Shown here piece after piece: positions 43,818-51,879 of a stretch of 64,000 nucleotides of DNA. Numbering within the stretch: the stretch's first letter is position 1; each line of letters begins with the position of its first letter. The notes beneath the pieces are model-generated. The model saw only the letters and a program-made list of their open reading frames with translations. It was not told where the DNA came from and did no database searches. The DNA is taken from NCBI RefSeq assembly GCF_024691275.1, contig NZ_JAILNU010000084.1:25356-89355 (forward strand), read 5' to 3'. Position numbers and translations under genes: made by a program. The stretch is from Ruminococcus sp. GTDB taxonomy: Bacteria; Bacillota; Clostridia; Oscillospirales; Ruminococcaceae.

Positions 43818-44657
43818 TCAGTCACACTCCTTCATAAGCTCATTTATAACTTCATCATCAACAGCATAGGTATGTTCCTGCGCAGGAAAAGCTCCTGATT
43901 TAGTTTCGCTGATGTAGTCCGAAACTCCCTGACGCATTAGTGCCCCTGCTTCTGCAAAGCGCTTTACGAATTTAGGTGTATGACCTGTGGTAAGTCCCAG
44001 CATATCCTGATATACCAGTACCTGTCCGTCGCAGCCGTTTCCTGCGCCGATGCCGATTGTCGGGATAAAAAGCTTCTTTGTGATGATATCCGCGATCTTT
44101 GCGGGGATACCCTCAAGGACTACTGCACAGGCACCTGCTTCCTGTATTTTCAGCGCGTCATCAACAAGCTTTCTTGCTTTGCCGAGGCTCTTGCCCTGTA
44201 CTTTGAAGCCGCCGAAAGCGTTTACCGACTGTGGGGTAAGACCGAGGTGAGCTACGACCGGGATAGAGGCATTTACGATAGCCTTTATCTGCTCGCAGAC
44301 CTCAGCGCCGCCTTCAAGCTTTACAGCGTTTGCGCCGCCCGCCTTGATGAGCCGTCCTGCGTTGACAACAGCGTCCTGAACGCTTACCTGATAGGACATG
44401 AAAGGCATATCGGCAACTACAAAAGCATTTTCCGCACCTCTTGATACTGCTGCGGTGTGGTGGATCATATCCTCCATAGTTACAGGGAGGGTATTCTCAT
44501 AACCCAGCATCACCATTCCCAGTGAATCGCCGATGAGGATAGCATTTACGCCGCATTCATCAAAGATCTTTGCTGTGGTGTAGTCATAGGCAGTAAGCAT
44601 CGTGATCTTGTCGCCCGATTGCTTCTGCTCCAGCAGAGTTGAAACAGTGTTCTTCAT
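43818..44657 (-). CDS. panB: 3-methyl-2-oxobutanoate hydroxymethyltransferase
   Basis: A 279-residue TIM-barrel enzyme that adds a hydroxymethyl group from methylene-tetrahydrofolate to 2-oxoisovalerate, giving ketopantoate. Conserved: [23 protein letters not shown] (Mg-binding Asp), [22 protein letters not shown] and [20 protein letters not shown]. First gene of the operon; ATG with AAGGAG upstream. Its ketopantoate product is the proposed substrate of the divergent DUF2520 reductase. Confidence 0.96.
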   Translation of the reverse strand: MKNTVSTLLEQKQSGDKITMLTAYDYTTAKIFDECGVNAILIGDSLGMVMLGYENTLPVTMEDMIHHTAAVSRGAENAFVVADMPFMSYQVSVQDAVVNAGRLIKAGGANAVKLEGGAEVCEQIKAIVNASIPVVAHLGLTPQSVNAFGGFKVQGKSLGKARKLVDDALKIQEAGACAVVLEGIPAKIADIITKKLFIPTIGIGAGNGCDGQVLVYQDMLGLTTGHTPKFVKRFAEAGALMRQGVSDYISETKSGAFPAQEHTYAVDDEVINELMKECD

Positions 44658-44783
44658 ATTCAGTTTTCTCCTTAAAAGATGTTACCTTTCCGAGTACACG
44701 GATAAGATACATTGTTATTATAACAGGGGAGTGTGAAAAATGTGTGAACAACTGCTGTAAATTGCAAAAATCATTCATCAAGT

Positions 44784-44809
44784 ACAAACGCCTCCCGAAT
44801 GGAAGGCGT
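44784..44809 (-). terminator. Terminator of U32-like gene
   Basis: ACGCCTTCC-ATTC-GGGAGGCGT on the minus strand, with a short T stretch. Confidence 0.7.
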
Positions 44810-44832
44810 AAAACTGTATTTTTTTACCGTTA

Positions 44833-45795
44833 TCAGACCTGATCGGGAATGATTATTGCTCCGTTCAGGCTGAGATTGCGCAGGAATGTAAGACGAGCCT
44901 TGTCGATATACTCAGGCTTTGCCATGTAGTAGAGGTAGTGCTCCATGAGATTGAACATATCAAATGTGCGTCCCTCTATCTTGAACTGATTGAAGCCCAT
45001 AGGCACGTATTTGTTCCAGATATCGTCGGGAGTGATATGCGTACTCAGTGACTTGATATCAAAAAGACTCCTGTGCTCGCACTGACACTCGAATATAGCC
45101 TTGGCTTCGGGGTGTTCGGCAGCAAACTTATTTGAATCGAAAGGCACGTTAGGGTACTTTCTGACGTGATTTGCGTAGGCTATCTGCTCAGTGCCGATAG
45201 TCCGATAGTGCAGCGAGCGGTTCGCACAGGCAGGGGTGCAGCAGGCATTTACCAGTATCTCGCACTTTTCCTTGTTAGGTATCTTTTCGAGAATATCGAA
45301 CTTGTTGTTCAGGTCATAGTCAAGCACTACTAAGTGATAATCCTTTTCTACCTCGCTGTACAGTGCTTCGGGATCGGTCAGGCGCTTGCAGGTAGAGCTT
45401 GTCAGCTTGAAATTGGGGTAGTTCTTGCGTATGTAGTCCTCAAGTATAGGTGATACGACGATACATTCGTTCATACCATTGTCAGCAATGTGCATGACCA
45501 TGTTGCAGAATTCATCGCTGAGGTGCTTCTTTTCGATAACAGGGTTAGTGAACGTGAAGCGGAGCGGTATGCCTTTACGGTTGAAATAGTTGGTAACTCC
45601 CTTCACGAAGTCCTTCTGGCACATACCGTGCATAACTCTGCCGCCGTTCCAGAGCGACGGTGGGAATACGCCGTATACAGATGCTATCTCAATGCCGTCG
45701 CGGAAGAATTCGGGGCTGTTTTCCAGCATTGTGAGAAACACTACATTGAATTTAAAAAGCCTTGCAAAATCAGGCAGGTGGAATCTTACTTTCAT
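44833..45795 (-). CDS. U32-peptidase-like protein of unknown function
   Basis: A 320-residue soluble protein. The sequence NACCTPACANRSLHY resembles the cysteine-rich signature of U32 peptidase-like TIM-barrel proteins, with further Cys in FECQCEHRS that could bind a metal or Fe-S cluster. GMNECIVVSPILEDY and HLVVLDYDLNN fit a barrel with repeated beta strands. The true reaction is unknown; U32 relatives take part in tRNA and ubiquinone hydroxylation as well as proteolysis. ATG with AGGAGG upstream. Single gene. Confidence 0.6.
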   Translation of the reverse strand: MKVRFHLPDFARLFKFNVVFLTMLENSPEFFRDGIEIASVYGVFPPSLWNGGRVMHGMCQKDFVKGVTNYFNRKGIPLRFTFTNPVIEKKHLSDEFCNMVMHIADNGMNECIVVSPILEDYIRKNYPNFKLTSSTCKRLTDPEALYSEVEKDYHLVVLDYDLNNKFDILEKIPNKEKCEILVNACCTPACANRSLHYRTIGTEQIAYANHVRKYPNVPFDSNKFAAEHPEAKAIFECQCEHRSLFDIKSLSTHITPDDIWNKYVPMGFNQFKIEGRTFDMFNLMEHYLYYMAKPEYIDKARLTFLRNLSLNGAIIIPDQV

Positions 45796-45829
45796 GGTTA
45801 TCCTCCTATAGTCGGAAATGTATAAAAGT

Positions 45830-45858
45830 ATTATAACATATATTATTTAAAATAGCAA
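45830..45858 (-). promoter_or_regulatory. Promoter of U32-like gene
   Basis: Minus strand: TTGCTA (45853-45858), 17-base spacer, TATAAT (45830-45835). Same -35, spacing and flanks as the ECF sigma promoter at 13808-13836. Confidence 0.7.
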
Positions 45859-45898
45859 CATTCAGCATGATATACAGCAAGTATCGGTCAGATAAAGA

Positions 45899-45934
45899 CA
45901 AAAAAATGCATCACAGGAGTATCTCCTGTGATGC
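45899..45934 (-). terminator. Terminator of Pro-rich secreted protein gene
   Basis: GCATCACAGGAG / CTCCTGTGATGC (3-base loop), followed on the minus strand by TTTTTTT. It is about 150 bases past the stop. The 3' untranslated stretch between them has a further hairpin ACCTCTTCAGAGGT near 46040. Confidence 0.88.
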
Positions 45935-46081
45935 GCACTTTAGAACTTGTATCACTGTACTTACCGTTATACAGTTTATCAAGTGGGTATGGGATAAAGG
46001 GGATTGGGATTGGATAGATCTAAGATAACTGCCTTATGGGGACCTCTTCAGAGGTAAGACAGTCCTATATATAAGCAGCGA

Positions 46082-47020
46082 TTATTCGCTGATCTCAGCT
46101 TCTGTAGGAGCCTCTGTAGGAGCCTCAGCTGCATTGAGTGCCTCTCTCTCCTTAGGTCCGAGGTGCTCGTGCTTTGGTCCCTTAGGAGCTTCAGGAGCAA
46201 CAGGTGGTGTTGGAGGTGTTGGAGGTGTTGGCGGAACAGGCTTTTCGTTCTCGTCAGGAGCTACAGGAGGAGCCGGAGGTGTAGGAAGCTCAGGCTTCTC
46301 AGCATTGTCGTCGATAGCAGGAGCTGTCGGCGGCTCAGGCTTCTCAGCGTTATCGTCGATAACAGGAGCTACAGGCGGTACAGGCTTCTCAGGCTCAGCC
46401 TTCTTGAAGTGAACGTCAGCGTGTACGTCCTTAGCATTCAGTATCTTTTCCTTTGTTGCATCGTCAACGAAGTCGATCTTGCTTGCGTCAATTACATCAC
46501 GGAACTGGAAGAAAAGGTCTGTAAGGTCAAGGTGAACAGGCTTGAGTGCCTTAGCAGGCTTCTCAGCATCTTCATCTTCATCAGCCTTTGTAGGTGCCTC
46601 CGGCTTCTCAGCATCTTCATCTTCGTCAGCCTTTACAGGTGCCTCTGGCTTTGCGTTAGCGTGGAAGTGAACGTCTACCTTCTCGATTTCGTCCCAGTTT
46701 TCAAGGATAGTATCTGTGAGGACATCAATATCATTTGCTTCGATGAAGCTGCGGATCTGGTCGATAAAGTCTGTTACGTCAATAATAACAGGAGCCTCAG
46801 GCTTCTCAGCGTCGTCAAGCTCAGCGGGAGCTACAGGCGGTACAGGAAGCTCAGGTGCTGCAACTTCAATTGCAGTTGTTGTAACTACAGCGTTTGTTGT
46901 TGTTGCAGCAGTTGTAACTGCTGCTTCATCTGTCTCTGCTGCGAATGCGTTAAAGCTTGCTGCTGAAGCCATTACTGACATTGCAGCGAGTGCAGCGAAA
47001 ATGTGCTTTTTACTTCTCAT
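46082..47020 (-). CDS. Secreted Pro/Glu/Ala-rich protein, probable SigI target
   Basis: A 312-residue exported protein. ATG 47020 with AAAGGAG upstream; the longer frame to 47125 runs back over the promoter and is rejected. Signal peptide about 1-27. The mature part alternates short helical segments that look like repeats of one another (VTDFIDQIRSFIEANDIDVL, LTDLFFQFRDVIDASKIDFV) with Pro-rich linkers of EKPEAP, PPVAP and PPTPP type. No membrane anchor or enzyme motif. It lies just downstream of rsgI, is Pro-rich like the RsgI C-terminus, and has a promoter matching that of sigI. It may contact RsgI or cell-wall polymers (inference). Confidence 0.75.
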   Translation of the reverse strand: MRSKKHIFAALAAMSVMASAASFNAFAAETDEAAVTTAATTTNAVVTTTAIEVAAPELPVPPVAPAELDDAEKPEAPVIIDVTDFIDQIRSFIEANDIDVLTDTILENWDEIEKVDVHFHANAKPEAPVKADEDEDAEKPEAPTKADEDEDAEKPAKALKPVHLDLTDLFFQFRDVIDASKIDFVDDATKEKILNAKDVHADVHFKKAEPEKPVPPVAPVIDDNAEKPEPPTAPAIDDNAEKPELPTPPAPPVAPDENEKPVPPTPPTPPTPPVAPEAPKGPKHEHLGPKEREALNAAEAPTEAPTEAEISE

Positions 47021-47105
47021 AATAATTACTCCTTTAAAATATATTTTTTCTCCTCGTGGGAGCCTATAGGCGTGTTTTGTATTGTTTTGTTTGCCTTTTG
47101 TTAAC

Positions 47106-47140
47106 AGTTTACGGAGCACGATCACAAAAAACGGGGTAAT
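47106..47140 (-). promoter_or_regulatory. SigI-type promoter of Pro-rich protein gene
   Basis: Minus strand ATTACCCC (47133-47140), 19 bases, CGTAAACT (47106-47113). Identical boxes and spacing precede sigI. It differs from vegetative promoters and fits the C-rich -35 and CGWA -10 known for SigI. Confidence 0.8.
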
Positions 47141-47278
47141 CTGAAAAATTTTTCGGAAATTTTTTTTGCAGTTGCCGCAAATGCCGAAATATAGCCATAT
47201 TTTTTAGGGGATTTTTTGCGAAAGCTTCATACCGTTAACGATAATATACCTGATACGGAGTTTTTAACAGGAAACATG

Positions 47279-47318
47279 AAAAGAAAAAGAAGGCACTTTT
47301 CAGTACCTTCTTTTACAA
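47279..47318 (-). terminator. Terminator of sigI-rsgI operon
   Basis: AAAAGAAGG / CCTTCTTTT arms with inner ACT/AGT pairing and a TTTTTCTTTT tail on the minus strand. Confidence 0.75.
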
Positions 47319-47343
47319 TTCCTCTATATTTATTCATGTTTCC

Positions 47344-48468
47344 TTACGGAGAAGGCAACTGGGGGTGCAATGGCAGCGGAGCATCTGTCGGAGGGTGTGC
47401 TTCTTTCTGCGGATCGGCAGGAGCTTCGATGTCTTGCTTTGGTTCGGGTTCGCTGTGGAGAGACGCAGGACGCATTCCCTCAAGTGTGATGGGTTTGTTC
47501 TGCTGTATATCTTTAAGCGCATCTTCTATGATCGAGAGCGGCTTTTTATGCTCCTCAGGCAGCTTTTCTCCTTCGGCAGGAGCCGGCGGCTTAGGAGGCT
47601 CGGCAGCTTCATCGGGCTTGGGAGCTTCGGGGCCTGCACCCTTTTCAGGTGCGGCAGGCTTTTCGGGAGCCTTTGGCGGCTCAGGATCAGATGGTGGAGC
47701 AGGAGGTTCATGTTTAGTGTCTGGATTTGGTGTGACAGGCTGATGCTGTAATGGAGGATCAGCAGGTGCAGGTGGTGTTACGTCAGCGGGAGCAGGTGGC
47801 TCGGGAGACTTTACGCTGTCCTTTTCAGGCTTTGGCGGTTCCGGAGCAACTGCTTCCTTTGCAGGATCAGGTTTTGCGATCGTTACTTTTTCCTTTGCGG
47901 ACGGTGCAGGCGGATCAAGTCCGCGGACTTTGACATTTATGTCTGAATTCTCTTTTTCAAGGTCGGATTTGAACGTGTTGTAGCCGTCGTTTTTCTCCGA
48001 ATCAACATAGATATTTACCGTGTCGCCGCTGGATATCATGCCCTTTTCTTTTTCAAGTTCGATTATCTCATTTGCTGCGGTGAGTTTATCCTTCCCTTTG
48101 CCGTCGTAGTCCTTTAGGAGTTCTTTTCCATCTTCGTCATCGCTCTTTATTTCAATTACCTTGCCATTTCGGTTTATAGACATTCTGATCTTTGCGTCAG
48201 ATGAGATAAGGATAGTTGAATACGGTTTCAGGTTATGTGTGTAGTACAGAGTACCTGCTGTTGCAAGCACTCCGATACAGGCAGCAGCTGCTGCGAAGCG
48301 GGTCACATATATTTTTATACGTCCTGAACGCTGCTGTTCGTCCATGATTATCGGGTTTGTGACGGACTGCCCGACTTTATAGTGAAGATTGGCAGCATTG
48401 ACAAAACGTGAATCCTCGTCCATTAGTATTGCGTATCCTTCGTGACATTCCATAACGATATATTTCAT
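47344..48468 (-). CDS. rsgI: RsgI-like trans-membrane anti-sigma-I factor with Pro-rich extracellular tail
   Basis: A 374-residue protein. Residues 1-50 are the RsgI N-terminal anti-sigma domain (MKYIVMECHEGYAILMDED, FVNAANLHYKVGQSV). A membrane helix spans 53-75. Residues 80-185 correspond to the conserved RsgI extracellular middle domain (STILISSDAKIRMSINRNGKV). The usual Asn-Pro of that region (DxNPS) is replaced by SSDAK. Residues 185-374 are Pro-rich (PEPPKPEKD, PPAPADP), with no carbohydrate-binding module as in Clostridium thermocellum RsgI proteins. It follows sigI after two bases. Role: holds SigI at the membrane until an outside signal arrives. Confidence 0.88.
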   Translation of the reverse strand: MKYIVMECHEGYAILMDEDSRFVNAANLHYKVGQSVTNPIIMDEQQRSGRIKIYVTRFAAAAACIGVLATAGTLYYTHNLKPYSTILISSDAKIRMSINRNGKVIEIKSDDEDGKELLKDYDGKGKDKLTAANEIIELEKEKGMISSGDTVNIYVDSEKNDGYNTFKSDLEKENSDINVKVRGLDPPAPSAKEKVTIAKPDPAKEAVAPEPPKPEKDSVKSPEPPAPADVTPPAPADPPLQHQPVTPNPDTKHEPPAPPSDPEPPKAPEKPAAPEKGAGPEAPKPDEAAEPPKPPAPAEGEKLPEEHKKPLSIIEDALKDIQQNKPITLEGMRPASLHSEPEPKQDIEAPADPQKEAHPPTDAPLPLHPQLPSP

Positions 48469-48470
48469 AT

Positions 48471-49187
48471 TTATTCACCACCTTTTAGTACCTGCATGAT
48501 GTGTCCGCGCATGATCTCGTAGCCGTTCGTACATATGAGCAGAACTGCCACAAGATAACGCCTGTGTCTTTCAAGTGATTTTCTTTCGACTTTTGCTCCC
48601 TCTGCGAGCTTTGCGATCGGGACGCGCTTAGTCCTGAGGAATTCCTCAAGTATATCGGGATTTTTCCGCGCATAAGAGATAGCCTTTTGGCAGATTTCGA
48701 GAGTTCTGTGCTGACGCGGAGAATTATCAGCAACATCGCTCATTGAAACGCCAAAGCTCTCCATCTGAGCGGAGAGTTCCGAGATCTCCTGCTGAGTAGC
48801 CTCGCGGAGCTCGTTTTCGGCATATGTATCGTGTTCATCACGGATAGTATCTTTCAGGTCTGCTTTATCGTCTTCGGAAACATCGAGCGATATCTGCCCT
48901 TTGTTCCTTTTTTCTTTTCGGTAATTGTCTATCAGGCGGTTTTTTATCTGCAAAGCTGCAAATTTCAGGAAAGAACCGCGCAGTTTTGAGTAATTACGTA
49001 TCGACTCGTAAAAAGCGAACATGGCGATACTAAGCTCGTCATCGCTCTGATTGGGAGGACGATTGAGAAATTTGGCAGTTTCCGACTTTATAAAAGGCAT
49101 ATAAGCTGAGATAAGCTCGTCTGCCGCGTGGCTGTCGGTTTTAGCCTTGTAGACCCGGGATATGATTTGATGCGCATCAGAAGTCAT
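48471..49187 (-). CDS. sigI: RNA polymerase sigma factor SigI
   Basis: A 238-residue SigI-family sigma factor. N-terminal domain: AYMPFIKSETAKFL, DDELSIAMFAFYESIRNY, GSFLKFAALQIKNRLIDNYRKEKR, ISLD. The C-terminal SigI domain (about 140-235) ends in KLAEGAKVERKSLERHRRYLV. ATG 49187 with GGGGGTGG upstream is preferred to the in-frame ATG 49202, which would lie almost on the transcription start. SigI controls heat response or wall synthesis in bacilli and cellulosome genes in C. thermocellum. Its own promoter has the SigI-type motif, so autoregulation is likely. Confidence 0.92.
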   Translation of the reverse strand: MTSDAHQIISRVYKAKTDSHAADELISAYMPFIKSETAKFLNRPPNQSDDELSIAMFAFYESIRNYSKLRGSFLKFAALQIKNRLIDNYRKEKRNKGQISLDVSEDDKADLKDTIRDEHDTYAENELREATQQEISELSAQMESFGVSMSDVADNSPRQHRTLEICQKAISYARKNPDILEEFLRTKRVPIAKLAEGAKVERKSLERHRRYLVAVLLICTNGYEIMRGHIMQVLKGGE

Positions 49188-49210
49188 ATTTGCCACCCCC
49201 ATGTATAAAT

Positions 49211-49245
49211 AGTTTACGTACGATATGTTATAAAAGTGGGGTAAT
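49211..49245 (-). promoter_or_regulatory. SigI-type promoter of sigI-rsgI
   Basis: Minus strand ATTACCCC (49238-49245), 19 bases, CGTAAACT (49211-49218). Same as at 47106-47140. Confidence 0.82.
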
Positions 49246-49342
49246 TACAAAAAAAGTTTAAAACCTTTTGCAGTGATCGGAAATCAGAGAATAGTAATTA
49301 GCAAGAGTCCCGTTCTGATAATTACTGATTTATTATAATTCA

Positions 49343-49380
49343 GAAACAGCCATAAAGTCGCGGGTGCTTCTTTATGGCTG
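49343..49380 (-). terminator. Terminator of acyl-CoA ligase gene
   Basis: CAGCCATAAAG / CTTTATGGCTG stem with a GTTTCTG tail on the minus strand. Confidence 0.8.
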
Positions 49381-49395
49381 CTGAAAGTTAATGAT

Positions 49396-51072
49396 TTATT
49401 TTGCTGTGTTTTCCTCGTCCTGATGACGTATCTGAGCACGTTTGATCTTGCCGCCGAGAGTCTTCGGCAGTTCCTTTACGTACTCGATAACACGGGGATA
49501 CTTGTAAGGAGCTGTCTCATGCTTAACGTGATCCTGAAGCTCCTTTGTGAGCTCGGGTGAAGGTGTATATCCCTCAGCGAGAACGACTGTAGCCTTTACT
49601 ACCTGTCCTCTGATAGGGTCGGGAGCTCCTGTGATAGCTGATTCAACGACAGCAGGGTGGGTGAGGAGTGCGCTCTCTACCTCGAATGGTCCGATTCGGT
49701 AGCCCGAGCACTTGATAACGTCGTCGTTTCTTCCTACGAACCAGTAATAGCCCTTGGAGTCACGCCATGCAACGTCGCCTGTGTCGTAGTTCTCACCGCC
49801 GAGAACAGCCTCTGTGAGCTCGGGGTTCTTGTAATAGCCGCAGAACAGACCTGTAGGACGCTCCTTGTCTATGCCGCATACCATGATGCTGCCTTCTTCA
49901 CCGTCGTCAGCCTCTGTTCCGTCGGGACGGAGAAGGTGGATATTGTAAAGTGGGGAAGGCTTTCCTGTTGAACCAGGCTTAGGGTCTATCCACGGGAAGT
50001 TTGCGATAAGTACGGTACCCTCTGTCTGACCGAAACCCTCGCGCATCTTCTTGCCTGTGAGCTCGTAGATACGGTTGAATACCTCGGGGTTGAGGGGCTC
50101 GCCTGCGTTGCAGAAGTTCTGGATAGACGAAAGATCGTACTTTGTCATATCCTCCTGAAGCATAAATCTGTACATTGTAGGCGGAGCGCAGAATGTTGTG
50201 AGCTTGTAGTGGCTGATAACTTCAAGGATATCCTTGGCATTGAATCTGCCTGTGAAGTCGTATGCGAACTGTATTGCGCCGCATATCCACTGTCCGTAGA
50301 TCTTTCCCCAGCCGAACTTAGCCCAGCCTGAGTCGGAAATAGACATATGGAGCTTGTTCTCCTGTACCTGATGCCAGTATTTAGCGGTAACGATATGTCC
50401 GAGTGGGTGCGCGAAGTTATGGCATACCATCTTCGGCATTCCTGTAGAGCCTGATGTGAAGTATATCAGCATGGTATCAGTTGCCTTTGTAGCCTGATCG
50501 TCTGTAGGACGCTCAAAGGTGTCGGGATACTTGGCAATCTCGTCCTCGAAGAAGTCCCAGCCTTCACGAGGCTCGGCAACTGCTATCTTCTTTCGGAGAG
50601 TCTTTATCTCGGGTGCGGCAGCGTCTATCTGTCCGCGGATATACTCGTCATCGCAGGCAATGATAGCGGATATCTCTGCCATATTGCCGCGGTAAGCGAT
50701 ATCATGTGTTGTAAACAGAAGATTTCCAGGGATAAGGATAACTCCCAGCTTATGGAGAGCTGTAGCTATTACCCAGTACTCCCAGCGGCGGCGAAGTATA
50801 AGAAGAACTACATCGCCCTTTTTAAGTCCGAGACTTCTGAAATAGTGACAGGTCTGGTTTGAGAGCTTTGAAATATCGGTAAAGGTGAAGGTCTTTTCCT
50901 TCTTGTCATGGCTGAGCCATATAAGAGCCTTCTTATCAGGCTCCTGCTTTGCCCATTCATCAACGATATCCCAGCCGAAATTAAAGTTCTCAGGAACATT
51001 AACACGGTAATTTTCCTTAAAATCCTCATACGAGTCGAACTCTATACGAGGCAGGTAACGGTCTAAAAGCAT
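49396..51072 (-). CDS. Acyl-CoA synthetase (medium-chain/acetyl-CoA synthetase type)
   Basis: A 558-residue adenylate-forming enzyme. YFTSGSTGMPKM (ATP loop), GFGQTEGT (adenine motif), YDTGDVAW (ribose Asp), RNDDVIKCSGYRIGPFEVE (hinge) and the catalytic Lys in LGGKIKRAQ are all present. It activates a short or medium-chain carboxylate as acyl-CoA. The paired downstream position to a cupin-XRE regulator (37-base gap) is a recurrent arrangement in Clostridia and suggests regulated use of a specific acid; the substrate is not known. Confidence 0.93.
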   Translation of the reverse strand: MLLDRYLPRIEFDSYEDFKENYRVNVPENFNFGWDIVDEWAKQEPDKKALIWLSHDKKEKTFTFTDISKLSNQTCHYFRSLGLKKGDVVLLILRRRWEYWVIATALHKLGVILIPGNLLFTTHDIAYRGNMAEISAIIACDDEYIRGQIDAAAPEIKTLRKKIAVAEPREGWDFFEDEIAKYPDTFERPTDDQATKATDTMLIYFTSGSTGMPKMVCHNFAHPLGHIVTAKYWHQVQENKLHMSISDSGWAKFGWGKIYGQWICGAIQFAYDFTGRFNAKDILEVISHYKLTTFCAPPTMYRFMLQEDMTKYDLSSIQNFCNAGEPLNPEVFNRIYELTGKKMREGFGQTEGTVLIANFPWIDPKPGSTGKPSPLYNIHLLRPDGTEADDGEEGSIMVCGIDKERPTGLFCGYYKNPELTEAVLGGENYDTGDVAWRDSKGYYWFVGRNDDVIKCSGYRIGPFEVESALLTHPAVVESAITGAPDPIRGQVVKATVVLAEGYTPSPELTKELQDHVKHETAPYKYPRVIEYVKELPKTLGGKIKRAQIRHQDEENTAK

Positions 51073-51109
51073 AGTAACGAATACTCCTTTTTAACGGATT
51101 ATATACTTA

Positions 51110-51655
51110 TCATTCAGCGATCATAGTGAGGAATCTTGCCTTGCTGTCACCTACACAGCGCTGTCCGTGCGGGTAAGTAGGGTTGAAGTAGATCGAGTCG
51201 CCTTCGTTGAGGATTATTTCCTTATCCTCGAATATAACTGCGACTGTTCCCTTCAGAACAAGGTTGAATTCCTGACCTGTATGTGTAACGAGCTTAGCGG
51301 GCTCGTCTGATGGTTCAAGTGTTACGAGAAGAGGCTGCATGATCTTGTCTGCATAGCGGAAAGCAAGATCCTTGAAGCGATATCCGGGGAAACGGCTTAT
51401 GCTTCTGCCCTTGCCGCGGCGGACGACCTGGAATGTGTCGATACGGCTTGGCTCACCTGTTACAAGCTCATTGAAATCGACTCCGAACTTATTTGCAATC
51501 TCATAGATGACGCTGATAGGAAAATCACCGTTCTGTTCATAGCCTGCATACTGTTCCACGGTCAGGTTAAGCTCCTCTGCGAGCTTCTCCTGTGAATAGT
51601 CACAGACCTCGCGCAGTTCACGGATACGTGCTGCTATTTCGTTAATGGTTTCCAT
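51110..51655 (-). CDS. XRE-cupin transcriptional regulator
   Basis: A 181-residue regulator with an N-terminal XRE helix-turn-helix (IAARIRELREVCDYSQEKLAEELNL shortened here: YSQEKLAEEL) and a C-terminal cupin_2 domain (about 105-180: HTGQEFNLVLKG, LNEGDSIYFNPTYPHG) with metal- or ligand-binding His. ATG 51655 with AAAGGAGG upstream. Cotranscribed ahead of the acyl-CoA ligase and likely senses a related metabolite. Confidence 0.92.
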   Translation of the reverse strand: METINEIAARIRELREVCDYSQEKLAEELNLTVEQYAGYEQNGDFPISVIYEIANKFGVDFNELVTGEPSRIDTFQVVRRGKGRSISRFPGYRFKDLAFRYADKIMQPLLVTLEPSDEPAKLVTHTGQEFNLVLKGTVAVIFEDKEIILNEGDSIYFNPTYPHGQRCVGDSKARFLTMIAE

Positions 51656-51679
51656 AGCGTGACCTCCTTTATATAACAT

Positions 51680-51795
51680 ATAAATAAAACAGCGCAAAGC
51701 CGTTGGCTTTCGCCGCAGACAGGCACTTTTCGCCTGAGTGTACATTTTTTATGATAACATATTTCGAGTGGATTTGTCAAGTTTTTGAAAAATCG
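51680..51795 (-). promoter_or_regulatory. Promoter and leader of the cupin regulator operon
   Basis: The minus strand reads TTGACA, 18-base spacer, TATCAT. The leader holds CAGGC...GCCTG and AAAGCC-AAC-GGCTTT hairpins, the second followed by GCGCTGTTTTATTT, so an attenuator is possible. Confidence 0.5.
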
Positions 51796-51837
51796 GGGAT
51801 ATAGAATATATTACTGTATTAACAGAACTTTTTATAT

Positions 51838-51868
51838 AAAAAGCACTCCCGAGGTGCTTCGGGAGTGC
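51838..51868 (-). terminator. Terminator of zinc transporter operon
   Basis: GCACTCCCGA / TCGGGAGTGC stem, then TTTTTATAT on the minus strand. Confidence 0.88.
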
Positions 51869-51879
51869 CGTTAAGGCTT

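Noticed and set aside
46163..46966. Plus-strand frame of 267 residues
   Set aside because: Antisense shadow of the low-complexity Pro-rich gene, with odd Cys/Arg composition.
47021..47125. N-terminal extension of the Pro-rich secreted protein
   Set aside because: It would run across the promoter and lacks a ribosome site; ATG 47020 gives a clean signal peptide.
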